A stretch of DNA of 23,175 nt from contig JACQUI010000335.1 of NCBI GenBank assembly GCA_016210395.1, positions 1 through 23,175 on the forward strand. The letters are read 5' to 3'. The position numbers were made by a program, and so were the translations under genes. Position 1 is the stretch's first letter; each line of letters starts with the position of its first letter. This document shows positions 5,998 through 13,050 of this stretch, piece after piece. The notes under the pieces were generated by a model, which made no database searches, was not told the DNA's origin, and saw only the letters and a list, made by a program, of their open reading frames with translations. The stretch comes from Chloroflexota bacterium. Lineage in GTDB: Bacteria; Chloroflexota; Dehalococcoidia; Lucifugimonadales; JACPCL1.

Positions 5998-7322
5998 CGT
6001 GTATCCTTTCTGGCCCTGCCGGCCACCAGCGGGGATACGCTCCCCTGCATTCTCGAGGCCGGCCGCTGCAGGCCCGGCCTTGCTCTCAGCGCTGTGCGTG
6101 CGAACAAACCGCGAGGCTGTGGCGGTTGCGGCTGGCGCGGTTGCTCTCGCGCCGCCGTCGGCGGGGTCCTCACTGCGCCCTGAGCGGCGGCCAAAGTCCC
6201 TGGCCACGTCTTTCTCGGCAGGCTGCGTCCCAGCTCCCGTTCGATCTGCCGCCACTTGGCAGACTCTTCCGGCGTAACAAACGTTATCGCCTCCCCCTCC
6301 TGCCCCATCCGGCCGGTCCTGCCCACGCGGTGCGTGAAAAGCTGCGCCGTGTCAGGCAAGTCGAAGTTGATAACGCGCTCGATGCCGCTCACGTCCAGGC
6401 CACGTGCGGCCACGTTGGTGGCTACGAGGATCGGCGCCGCGCCGGAGCGGAAATCCGCCATGACACGTTCCCGGGCGTTCTGGCTCAGGTTGCCCTGAAG
6501 CGCCGACACGGGATAGCCCATCTCTCCCAACCGCGCAGCCAGCTTCTTGACACCATGTTTGGTGCGTCCGAAGACCAGCACGGGCCCTTCCCCTCTGTCG
6601 TTCAGGAGAGTGCAGAGCGCCCCAAGTTTGGCGTCCGCCTGTACATTGTACACAACGTGTCGAATCTCCGCAGGCGACTCCAACTCATTGTCCACGCGGA
6701 CCATCTGGGGGTTGCGCAGGTGGCGTTTCGCCATGCCCATCACCCAATCGGCCACGGTTGCGGAAAACAGGGCCGTCTGCCGGCTGGCCGGCGTCTTTGC
6801 AAGGATGCTCTCCACATCCGGCGCAAAGCCCTTGTCCAGCATCTCATCGCCCTCGTCCAGGATGAAGACCCTGAGATTGCCCAGGAGAAGCGTGCCTTGC
6901 TTCAGGTGGTCAAGGGTGCGGCCCGGCGTTCCCACGACGATCTGCGCTCCCCTGGAAAGAGCGGCCCGTTCCGGGCCATACGCCCTGCCGCCGTAGAGGA
7001 GCGTGACCTGAAGTCGTCGCGACGCGGCGAGGACTCCCATGACTTCGCCGACCTGGATGGCTAGCTCCCGGGTGGGCACCAGCACCATCGCCTGAACGCC
7101 GCGCACCTTCGGGTCGCATCGTTCAACAATCGGGAGGGCGAAGGCCAGGGTCTTGCCGGACCCGGTGCGCGCTTGCCCAATAACGTCTCGCCCGTCCAGC
7201 ATGATGGGAATCGCCTGTGCCTGAATGGGTGTAGGCTCTGTAATGCCCATCCCTGCGATCGCGGACTGCGTCATGGGGTGCAAAGGAAAATCGGAAAAAG
7301 TGCGTGCCTGGGTTACCAACAT
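5994..7322 (-). CDS. DEAD-box ATP-dependent RNA helicase with DEGD motif II
   Basis: A 442-residue ATP-driven RNA-unwinding enzyme with two RecA-like domains. The motifs appear in order: Q motif PTPIQAQAIP (30-39), I ARTGSGKT (51-58), Ia PTRELA, Ib TPGR (132-135), II DEGD (156-159), III SAT (187-189), IV VFGRTK, V ATNVAARGLD (301-310), VI HRVGRTGR (331-338). Motif II has Gly158 in place of the usual Ala. The last ~70 residues are a Pro/Gln/Arg-rich basic extension likely to bind RNA. Residues 6-40 (RTFSDFPLHPMTQSAIAGMG) resemble the CshA/DeaD group. ATG 7322 has AAGGAG 11 nt upstream. It is the first gene of the operon with the 40-residue protein and the RRM gene. An extended -10 promoter lies about 140 nt upstream, leaving a long leader. 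Confidence 0.93.
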   Translation of the reverse strand: MLVTQARTFSDFPLHPMTQSAIAGMGITEPTPIQAQAIPIMLDGRDVIGQARTGSGKTLAFALPIVERCDPKVRGVQAMVLVPTRELAIQVGEVMGVLAASRRLQVTLLYGGRAYGPERAALSRGAQIVVGTPGRTLDHLKQGTLLLGNLRVFILDEGDEMLDKGFAPDVESILAKTPASRQTALFSATVADWVMGMAKRHLRNPQMVRVDNELESPAEIRHVVYNVQADAKLGALCTLLNDRGEGPVLVFGRTKHGVKKLAARLGEMGYPVSALQGNLSQNARERVMADFRSGAAPILVATNVAARGLDVSGIERVINFDLPDTAQLFTHRVGRTGRMGQEGEAITFVTPEESAKWRQIERELGRSLPRKTWPGTLAAAQGAVRTPPTAAREQPRQPQPPQPRGLFARTALRARPGLQRPASRMQGSVSPLVAGRARKDTR

Positions 7323-7732
7323 GAAAGCGCTGACTCCTTAGAAGTTAGGTGTTGTGAAAGTCGGTCAGCGCGAGTTACGACGGCGGGTGAACAGGAACGG
7401 GGAAGAACCTGTGCGTGACCCAGCTCTCTAAGCCGGGCTGACGGAACAAACATCCTGCGTAGTATACCAGATTCTGTGCGTTGCTGCTTTCGGCTACGCC
7501 GGCTATTCGGGTCTTTCGGTGTTCCTGGGTGAAGGACTTGCTGGAAATACGAGCGACAGGCCGCTGCCGTGGCCCTGCGCAAGGCAATTGTCGTGAGAGA
7601 TCCTTCGCGAGTCGGAACGTCAATGAGAGCGGACGTACTTGACCACCTCGCTCCAGAATGACAGTGCGCCTCGCCGACCTTTGCAACCGCATGCGCTATG
7701 GAACAGAGAACCGCTAGGCATTGGTGGGCCAT
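7323..7732. other. Gene-free stretch: helicase leader and promoter, degenerate repeat
   Basis: I see no supported gene. The long minus-strand frames here are not protein-like and have no ribosome site. Positions 7323-7455 would be the transcribed leader of the helicase operon. Around 7585-7665 the minus strand carries TGTCATTCTGGAGCGAG ... CGCGAAGGATCTCTCACG, which looks like a degenerate copy of the widely scattered 'CATTCTGAGCG/GAAGAATCTC' intergenic sequence. Confidence 0.4.
7461..7469 (-). promoter_or_regulatory. Extended -10 promoter for the helicase operon
   Basis: On the minus strand TGGTATACT reads as an extended -10 (TGn plus TATACT, five of six consensus bases). No good -35 is visible, as is common with extended -10 promoters. 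The start point would be near 7454, giving a leader of about 130 nt before the helicase ATG. Confidence 0.4.
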
Positions 7733-8017
7733 TCAGAACACGTCCAGCGTGAAGCCCGCCCCTCTCGGCGTCTGCTTGAAGTCCAGCACAGCCTTCTCCA
7801 GCTTCTGGCGAAGGTCGAAGTCCACAAGGAGCACCTTGACCTCGCCGTGCTCCACTACCAGGTCGTCCTCCCTTGCGTCGTCAATGCCAATGCCGAAATC
7901 GCCTTCGCCCACCCATTGGGGCGGCGTCACCAGCCGCAGGCATTTGCCGGGGGCAAGCCCCCGCGTCTCCTGAATGCGTTTCAGCTCGTCCTTTGCCGCG
8001 TTGGTGACGGTCAGCAT
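7733..8017 (-). CDS. HesB/IscA-like fold protein lacking cluster cysteines
   Basis: A 94-residue protein starting MLTVTNAAKDELKRIQETRG. A later stretch has GDFGIGIDDARED, VVEHGEVKVLLVD and TPRGAGFTLDVF, the strand order of A-type Fe-S carrier (HesB-like) domains. True IscA/HesB proteins bind iron or clusters through three cysteines (one central, a C-x-C near the C-terminus). This protein has only Cys26, so cluster carriage in the usual way is unlikely. ATG 8017 is one base after the MFS stop (TGACATG), so translation is coupled to the exporter upstream. The longer frame from 8116 runs inside the MFS gene and is not real. The role is unknown; the coupling suggests it serves or senses the same condition as the exporter. 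Confidence 0.75.
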   Translation of the reverse strand: MLTVTNAAKDELKRIQETRGLAPGKCLRLVTPPQWVGEGDFGIGIDDAREDDLVVEHGEVKVLLVDFDLRQKLEKAVLDFKQTPRGAGFTLDVF

Positions 8018-8018
8018 G

Positions 8019-9299
8019 TCACGCCCCTGCCTCTGCCCGCAGCTCCTGCCGCAGGCCCGACGCGTAGATTTGCCGGAGCGGGCCGCGAAGCAGGCTGAGG
8101 CCCATGACCGCCACAAAAGCGCCGCCCGTAACGGACAGGATGAGCGGCACGCTTAGCGCCTCGGCCAGCGCCCCGTTGACCAGGTTGAATATCGCCATCA
8201 TCCCGCCCACGTGGAAGGTGTAGATACCGCTTGCCCTGCCCCGGACCGAGTCCGGCACCATGTACTGCACCAGCACCTGGGAAAGCGTCATGAACCCCGC
8301 CTGAGATGCGCCGATGAGGAACATGGATGCCCACGCGCCGGACACCACGCCGGACCCCGCCAGCGCCATAGGGGCCAGCCCGCTGACCAGCCCCAGCCAC
8401 AGCAGTAGCTTGCCGCGTGTCCGCTCGCTCTCGATGCCCGCAAGAACAACAACGATGACTAGCGCGCCGGCGCCGTCGGCCATCATCAACAAGGCGAACC
8501 CTTCTTGGCCCATACCCAGCCTTTCGCGGGCCAGGCCAGGCAGCATGGACTCGAAGGACATGGTCAGCGCGCAGTGCAGCACAGAGACCAGCACCACGGC
8601 CAGAAGCACTGGATGGGAGTAGATGTACGAGAAGCCTTCCAGGAAATTGGCTACCGCGCCTTTGGTGCGGTCAATAATGCCTGTGGATTGCGTCTTGATG
8701 CGGAGGATTGCCGCCAGCCCGTAGCAGTACAACAGCGCGCACACCACCAGCGACCATCCGATGTCTACAGTGGCCAGCAGTGGCACGATGAGCAGCGGCC
8801 CAAGCAAGCGGCTGGCTTGCATGGTTGCGGAGTTCAGGGCGACCGCGTTGAGCAGCCGCTCCTTTGGCACCAGATTAGGCACCAGGGACTGCGACGTAGG
8901 CATCTGCACCGCCCTGGCCACGCCGTTGACTACTGACAACACTACCATGTGCCACACCTGGAGCTGGTCTGTGAACACCAGCGCGGCCAGCGCCAGGTTC
9001 TGGACAACGTTGACCGCAAAAGACCAGGCCAGCACCTTCCGCCTGTCGAAACGGTCTGCCATGTACCCGGCAAAGAAGGGCACCACCATCTGCGGCGCCA
9101 TGGCGGAGAAGGTCACGACGCCTACCAGAAGCGACGACCTGCTCAGGTCGTAGGCCAGCGCCCCCCTGGCGACGATCAGCGCCCAGGCCGCAGCGCCTGC
9201 AGCCATGGTGGCGTACCACATCGTCCGGTAGTCCTGGTACTGGAGCGCCCCCAGGAATCGCGCGCTCGTGGCCCGGGCGAACTGCATCGTGCTAGCCAA
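8019..9299 (-). CDS. MFS exporter, DHA3/EntS-like (MFS_3)
   Basis: A 426-residue integral membrane protein with about 12 hydrophobic helices. Residues 15-40 (LGALQYQDYRTMWYATMA) are the usual lead-in of MFS_3 exporters, followed by the TM2-TM3 loop GYMADRFDRRKVLAWSF, then MPTSQSLVPNLVPKERLLNA and the second-half motif VPDSVRGRASGIYTFHVGG. The family includes siderophore and drug exporters; the substrate here is not evident. The start is TTG 9299, because GGAGG stands 5 nt upstream. ATG 9287 would put that site 17 nt away, and TTG 9347 has none. It is coupled to the HesB-like gene downstream. A minus-strand TATACT at 9505-9500 may be its promoter. Confidence 0.9.
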   Translation of the reverse strand: MASTMQFARATSARFLGALQYQDYRTMWYATMAAGAAAWALIVARGALAYDLSRSSLLVGVVTFSAMAPQMVVPFFAGYMADRFDRRKVLAWSFAVNVVQNLALAALVFTDQLQVWHMVVLSVVNGVARAVQMPTSQSLVPNLVPKERLLNAVALNSATMQASRLLGPLLIVPLLATVDIGWSLVVCALLYCYGLAAILRIKTQSTGIIDRTKGAVANFLEGFSYIYSHPVLLAVVLVSVLHCALTMSFESMLPGLARERLGMGQEGFALLMMADGAGALVIVVVLAGIESERTRGKLLLWLGLVSGLAPMALAGSGVVSGAWASMFLIGASQAGFMTLSQVLVQYMVPDSVRGRASGIYTFHVGGMMAIFNLVNGALAEALSVPLILSVTGGAFVAVMGLSLLRGPLRQIYASGLRQELRAEAGA

Positions 9300-9349
9300 C
9301 GTTTCCTCCGCATCTGTCCACCGCCTGGAACGCGCTAGAGACTGCAAAG

Positions 9350-9382
9350 AAGCGCCCCCGGCAGGCTCTGCCAGAGGCGCTT
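9350..9382 (-). terminator. Probable terminator of the nicotinamidase-like gene
   Basis: Nested stems AAGCGCC/GGCGCTT (outer) and GGCAG/CTGCC (inner, 3-nt loop) are separated by 3-nt bulges on each side. On the minus strand the hairpin is followed by CTTTGC, a weak U-run. It lies about 160 nt beyond the stop at 9542. Confidence 0.5.
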
Positions 9383-9499
9383 GTCAAATCAGCCATGTCC
9401 AAGCCGTGGCAACACGAACAGAAGCAAGCGTCTCGCCCGCCTGCCTGGCCCATTCGCGGGGCCGCACCACGTCTCCGAATGCTGGTCATAATGGAAGAG

Positions 9500-9530
9500 A
9501 GTATAGCACGGCGCTTCTTGCCGGAGGCAA
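9500..9530 (-). promoter_or_regulatory. Weak promoter candidate for the MFS/HesB-like operon
   Basis: On the minus strand TTGCCT (9530-9525), a 19-bp spacer, and TATACT (9505-9500). The spacer is long for a standard promoter and the leader would be about 195 nt, so this is tentative. Confidence 0.25.
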
Positions 9531-9541
9531 TTGCGCTGCCT

Positions 9542-10252
9542 TCACACAATCGTCTTCACCACCTGGATGCCGTTCAGCGCCATGTGGTACAGGAACACCA
9601 GGTGAAAGAATTCCCCTGGGTGCGGCATGGCCCCAAGGTCCTTTGCCGTTTCGGTTGGCATATCATAGGTCTGCACCACATCTGCGGGAAGGATGACGCG
9701 TTGGGCGTAGTCATGGGCATTGGCCCGCAGCCGGAGGTGCATGGCCACGCTGTAGACGCACAAATCAGTGCAGTCGCCAACGACGATCAGGTCCCGCAGG
9801 TCCCTATGCCCATCCAACCACCGGTCGAGATTGTTGCCCAGCGCTGGATGCAGCGAGTTCTTCTCCACAACAAGGAACTCATTGGAAAAAGGCAATGCTC
9901 GCAGCTCGCCAACGGTTTGGGACTCTTCGGTCCCCCGGATGCAGTGCGGCGGGAAGGCGTGGAACTCCTCTGCGCCCGGGCTGTGGGTATCCTGGCACAG
10001 CACGAAGCTGCGGATGCCGTGGCTGTGGGCCTGCTGGAACAGCCGCACTGCGTTGGGAACGATGGCCTGAATACGCGGGCTGGCGAGGCTCCCCTTGTTG
10101 CAGAACCCCTCCACCAGGTCCGCCGCGAACACTGCCGCCCGATTTGGCTCCCTGATCTCCTCCCGCAGGACAAAGGGCTGCAGCTTCCGGTACCACTCCT
10201 CCATGTGGGCCAGGAGCCCGCTGCCCTGCCGGACAAGGTCTGGCGCAATCAT
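9542..10252 (-). CDS. Isochorismatase-fold cysteine hydrolase, nicotinamidase-like
   Basis: A 236-residue cytosolic hydrolase. The catalytic triad of the family is visible: Asp45 in FAADLVEGF, Lys131 in VVEKNSL, and the nucleophile Cys165 in GDCTDLCVYSVAMHL. Metal ligands typical of nicotinamidases also fit: CQDTH (Asp88, His90), then His98 and HC at 103-104 in FPPHCIRGT. Nicotinamidases convert nicotinamide to nicotinate in NAD salvage. Other members act on different amides, so the substrate is open. The start is ATG 10252 with GGAGG 6 nt upstream, and the frame's earlier ATG (10288) has no site. An extra 35-residue N-terminal helix (DLVRQGSGLLAHMEEWYRKL) precedes the core. It stands alone, with repeats on its 5' side. 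Confidence 0.85.
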   Translation of the reverse strand: MIAPDLVRQGSGLLAHMEEWYRKLQPFVLREEIREPNRAAVFAADLVEGFCNKGSLASPRIQAIVPNAVRLFQQAHSHGIRSFVLCQDTHSPGAEEFHAFPPHCIRGTEESQTVGELRALPFSNEFLVVEKNSLHPALGNNLDRWLDGHRDLRDLIVVGDCTDLCVYSVAMHLRLRANAHDYAQRVILPADVVQTYDMPTETAKDLGAMPHPGEFFHLVFLYHMALNGIQVVKTIV

Positions 10253-10293
10253 AACGTGCCTCCCATTCTTGATCCCCAGTCTTCCCATGCAAA

Positions 10294-10316
10294 GGGCGCG
10301 GCATCCGCCCCCCTAC
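10294..10316. repeat. Single repeat arm
   Basis: GGGCGCGG, a short loop, CCGCCCC and CCTAC form a degenerate arm ending in the reverse complement of GTAGGGG. It sits upstream of the nicotinamidase-like gene and faces the next element. Confidence 0.6.
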
Positions 10317-10332
10317 GACGCATGCGCGAGCC

Positions 10333-10406
10333 GTAGGGCCAGGGTCTCCCTACCTGCGTCCCATGCGAACGGGCGCGGCGAACACGCGCAGCATCTGAGT
10401 CCCTAC
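10333..10406. repeat. Degenerate composite element whose end supplies the VOC stop codon
   Basis: It starts GTAGGGCCAGGG, has a GGGCGCGGCG interior arm, and ends GAGTCCCTAC, so the ends are inverted. The final CTA at 10403-10405 is the TAG stop of the VOC gene on the minus strand. Confidence 0.6.
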
Positions 10407-10762
10407 GGCTGCTGCAACAGTTGCAGGACGTTCCCGTCCGGGTCATAGAACGTCGCCACCCAACCGCCCCAGTGCTCCCGCTCCGGTGGCCGCAGAAACA
10501 TGATGCCCTGCGCGGCCAGCCTGCTATGCGCCGACTCGATATCCCTCACGCTCAGGTTCACCATGACGCGAAAAGGATCCTTGCTCGGCCCGCGCACGCC
10601 GTCGTGGCGTCCCACACTGAGCCGCAGGCCATCGCCCATGTCAAACGCGACAAACGTCGCCCTCCAGGAATGCACCTGCAACCCCAGCGCGTCGCGATAG
10701 AAACCCGCGAGGCGCTCCACGTCCTCCGTCCACAGGACCACGCCGGCAATCCCTTCAATCAT
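10403..10762 (-). CDS. VOC-superfamily (glyoxalase/bleomycin-resistance fold) protein
   Basis: A 119-residue protein of two beta-alpha-beta-beta-beta modules: residues 1-60 begin MIEGIAGVVLWTEDVERLAG with FYRDALGLQV, and 66-119 contain VNLSVRDIESAHSRLAAQGI and TFYDPDGNVLQLLQ. Metal positions of the family are only partly present (Glu95 or His97 in REHW; Gln114 in LQLLQ rather than Glu), so enzyme activity is uncertain. ATG 10762 is preceded by GGGGGTCGCC; the frame extends to 10867 but without a site. TAGAAT at 10791-10786 on the minus strand may be its -10. The stop TAG is part of the adjacent repeat terminus. Substrate unknown. Confidence 0.82.
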   Translation of the reverse strand: MIEGIAGVVLWTEDVERLAGFYRDALGLQVHSWRATFVAFDMGDGLRLSVGRHDGVRGPSKDPFRVMVNLSVRDIESAHSRLAAQGIMFLRPPEREHWGGWVATFYDPDGNVLQLLQQP

Positions 10763-10824
10763 GGCGACCCCCACTCGATATGACCATTCTACCGCCGTGG
10801 CACAGATACCGCACAGGGAAAACC

Positions 10825-10850
10825 CGTTCGTGGTGAGCTTGTCGAACCAC
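10825..10850. repeat. Dispersed GTTCG...CGAAC element
   Basis: CGTTCGTGGTGAGC then TTGTCGAACCAC is a well-known type of short scattered intergenic motif with GTTCG/CGAAC arms. It lies upstream of the VOC gene. I see one copy in the window. Confidence 0.4.
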
Positions 10851-10943
10851 ACTCCTTGACAGCCCAAGGCGTGGGAGACTTCTTATCGTACCCTGATCTT
10901 AGCAATCACGTTCTAGTTGCGTTACTCCTGCCAGTCGTTTGCA

Positions 10944-10972
10944 TTGACCTTGGCGGCGCCCTCGGCTAAAGT
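10944..10972 (+). promoter_or_regulatory. Promoter of hyuA, implying a leaderless transcript
   Basis: TTGACC (10944-10949, five of six consensus), a 17-bp spacer, and TAAAGT (10967-10972, four of six). Transcription would start about 7 nt after the -10, which is the A of the hyuA ATG at 10979. No Shine-Dalgarno sequence precedes that ATG, which agrees with leaderless initiation. Confidence 0.5.
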
Positions 10973-10978
10973 CATCCA

Positions 10979-13000
10979 ATGACTCAACAGACCCATCGCA
11001 TCGTTGGAGTGGATGTCGGCGGCACGTTCACCGACTTTATGCTGCTGGACGGCGACGACATGCGCACCCACAAGGTGCTGTCCACACCGGACGACCCGTC
11101 CCGCGCGGTTGTCCAGGGCCTCCAGGAGATGGGCGTCTTGAACGAAACGCCCCTAGCCCACGGCAGCACCGTCGCCACCAACGCGCTGCTGGAGCGCCGT
11201 GGCGCGCGCACCGCCCTGATCACCACCAGAGGCTTCGAGGACCTGCTGCTCATCGGCCGCCAGGCCCGCCCTTCCCTCTATGACCTGCTCCAGGAAAAGC
11301 CGGCGCCGCTGGTCCCGCCAGAGCGCGCCTTCGGCGTGACAGAGCGCCTGGATAAAGACGGGCGCGTCGTCCTGCCCATGACGCCCCAGGAGGCCGAGGC
11401 CGTGGTCAAGCGCGTGCAGGCGTCGGGGTCGGAGTCGGTATCGGTATGCCTGCTGTTCTCTTTCCGCAACCCGGCGCACGAAGAACACCTGGCGTCGCTG
11501 CTGGAGGCGCTGCCCGGCAAGCCCTTCATTTCGCTGTCCAGCCGCGTGCTGCCGGAGTTCCGCGAGTACGAGCGCGCCAGCACCGTGACGGTGAACGCTT
11601 ACGTAGGCCCGCTCATGGCCCGCTACCTCAGGCGGCTGGAGGAGGGCGCAGGCAGAAAGGGCCTGCGCATCATGCAGTCCTCCGGCGGCAGCATCTCCGC
11701 GCGGCAGGCAGCAGAGCAGCCGGTGCGCACCATCCTCAGCGGCCCCGCCGGCGGCGCGGTGGGCGCGTTCTGGGCCGCTACCCAGGCCGGCCACGCCAAC
11801 ATCATCACTTTCGACATGGGGGGCACCTCAACCGACGTCTCCCTGTGCCCGGGGCGCATCCAGGAGACGACCGCAGCGATGGCCGAGGGCTTCCCCATCG
11901 GCGTGCCCATGATCGACATCCACACAGTCGGCGCGGGCGGGGGTTCCATCGCCCGGGTGGATGAAGGCGGCGCGCTTCGCGTGGGGCCGCAGTCGGCAGG
12001 CGCAGACCCCGGCCCGGCGTGCTACGGCAAAGGCGAGCTCCCCACCGTGACCGATGCCAACCTGGTCCTGGGCAGGCTCGTGCCGCAGCACTTCCTGGGC
12101 GGGCGCATGGCGCTGGACTCGGCCCGGGCCGTCCGCGCTCTGGAGCCCCTGGCGCGTGCCCTGAAGACGGACGTTGCAGGCGCGGCCCTGGGCGTGGTCA
12201 GGGTCGTGAACTCCAACATGGAGCGGGCCATCCGCGCCGTGTCGTTGGAGCGGGGGCACGACCCCCGCCGGTTTGCCCTCCTTGCCTTCGGCGGCGCGGG
12301 AGCGATGCACGCCTGCGAGCTGGCGGAGGAGCTTGGCATTCCCCGCGTGCTCGTCCCCACACACCCCGGCATCCTTTCGGCCCTGGGCGTGGCCATCGCC
12401 GACGTGGTGAAAGACTACGCCCGCACGGTGATGCTGCCTTCCGCCCGGCTGACGAAGGCCGCCGTGGAGGATGCCTTCCGCCCCCTGGAAGCGCAGGCAC
12501 GAGAAGACCTGGCGAAGGAGGGGTACGACGAGGGCCGCTTGCGGCTGGAGCGTCTGCTGGACTTGCGGTACGTGGGCCAGTCCTACGAGCTGACGACCCC
12601 CTGCCCGGACGCGAGGGGCGACGGTTTTGCCGGAGCCATTGCCCAGGTATTCCACGCCGCGCACCAGCAGCGGTTCGGCCACAGCGACGCCACCCAGGCC
12701 GTGGAGGCGGTGAACGTGCGCCTGAAGGCGGTGGCGCTGGGCGACAAGCCCGCTTTGGTTCCTACGTCGCCCGCAACCGATACACGGGTTGCGCCCATCG
12801 CCGCCACGGACGCTGTGTTCCAGGGCGGCCGCTACCCGGATGCGCCCGTGTACGCCAGGGAGAGCCTCGCGCCCGGCAAGCGCATTGTGGGGCCTGCTAT
12901 CGTTGTGCAGATGGACGCCACCACTGTCCTGCCGCCGGGGTGGGCGGCCTCGGTGGATGGCTGGGGCAACCTGCTGGCGGAAAGAACGCGGTATCCGTAG
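10979..13000 (+). CDS. hyuA: Hydantoinase/oxoprolinase family protein, HyuA-type subunit
   Basis: A 673-residue cytosolic protein of the ATP-dependent N-methylhydantoinase A / 5-oxoprolinase / acetophenone carboxylase alpha family. The N-terminal ASKHA phosphate motif VGVDVGGTFTDFMLLDGDD is at residues 9-27. Further family marks are HGSTVATNALLERRGA (about 61-76), SSRVLPEFREYERASTVTVN, SGPAGGAVGAFWAA, FDMGGTSTDVSL (second phosphate loop), GAGGGSIA, GPQSAGADPGPACYG, and FGGAGAMHACELA near 440. Length is normal. Such subunits act with a HyuB partner, usually encoded next to it; no hyuB lies in this window, and the following gene runs the other way. The substrate (hydantoin, oxoproline or another cyclic amide) cannot be told. 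A promoter ends 7 nt before ATG, suggesting a leaderless mRNA. The TAG stop is the first bases of a GTAGGGGC element. Confidence 0.92.
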   Translation: MTQQTHRIVGVDVGGTFTDFMLLDGDDMRTHKVLSTPDDPSRAVVQGLQEMGVLNETPLAHGSTVATNALLERRGARTALITTRGFEDLLLIGRQARPSLYDLLQEKPAPLVPPERAFGVTERLDKDGRVVLPMTPQEAEAVVKRVQASGSESVSVCLLFSFRNPAHEEHLASLLEALPGKPFISLSSRVLPEFREYERASTVTVNAYVGPLMARYLRRLEEGAGRKGLRIMQSSGGSISARQAAEQPVRTILSGPAGGAVGAFWAATQAGHANIITFDMGGTSTDVSLCPGRIQETTAAMAEGFPIGVPMIDIHTVGAGGGSIARVDEGGALRVGPQSAGADPGPACYGKGELPTVTDANLVLGRLVPQHFLGGRMALDSARAVRALEPLARALKTDVAGAALGVVRVVNSNMERAIRAVSLERGHDPRRFALLAFGGAGAMHACELAEELGIPRVLVPTHPGILSALGVAIADVVKDYARTVMLPSARLTKAAVEDAFRPLEAQAREDLAKEGYDEGRLRLERLLDLRYVGQSYELTTPCPDARGDGFAGAIAQVFHAAHQQRFGHSDATQAVEAVNVRLKAVALGDKPALVPTSPATDTRVAPIAATDAVFQGGRYPDAPVYARESLAPGKRIVGPAIVVQMDATTVLPPGWAASVDGWGNLLAERTRYP

Positions 13001-13050
13001 GGGCAGACCGCGTGTCTGCTCCGTCCCATGGGTTGGTCCCCGCGCCCTAC
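12997..13050. repeat. Composite element providing stop codons to two convergent genes
   Basis: The left end is GTAGGGGCAGACC with a GCAGAC/GTCTGC stem; the right end is CGCGCCCTAC. The TAG at 12998-13000 ends hyuA, and the CTA at 13047-13049 is the TAG stop of the RraA-like gene on the minus strand. It is the only sequence between the two genes. Confidence 0.75.

Noticed and set aside
7313..7732. Two minus-strand frames upstream of the helicase
   Set aside because: No ribosome site, no domain, and the sequence overlaps a degenerate scattered repeat and the promoter.
9395..10336. Plus-strand frame of 313 codons
   Set aside because: Antisense to the nicotinamidase-like gene, whose Asp/Lys/Cys triad is visible on the other strand.
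11828..12682. Minus-strand open frame inside hyuA
   Set aside because: Antisense shadow produced by high GC at third positions; no protein-like pattern.
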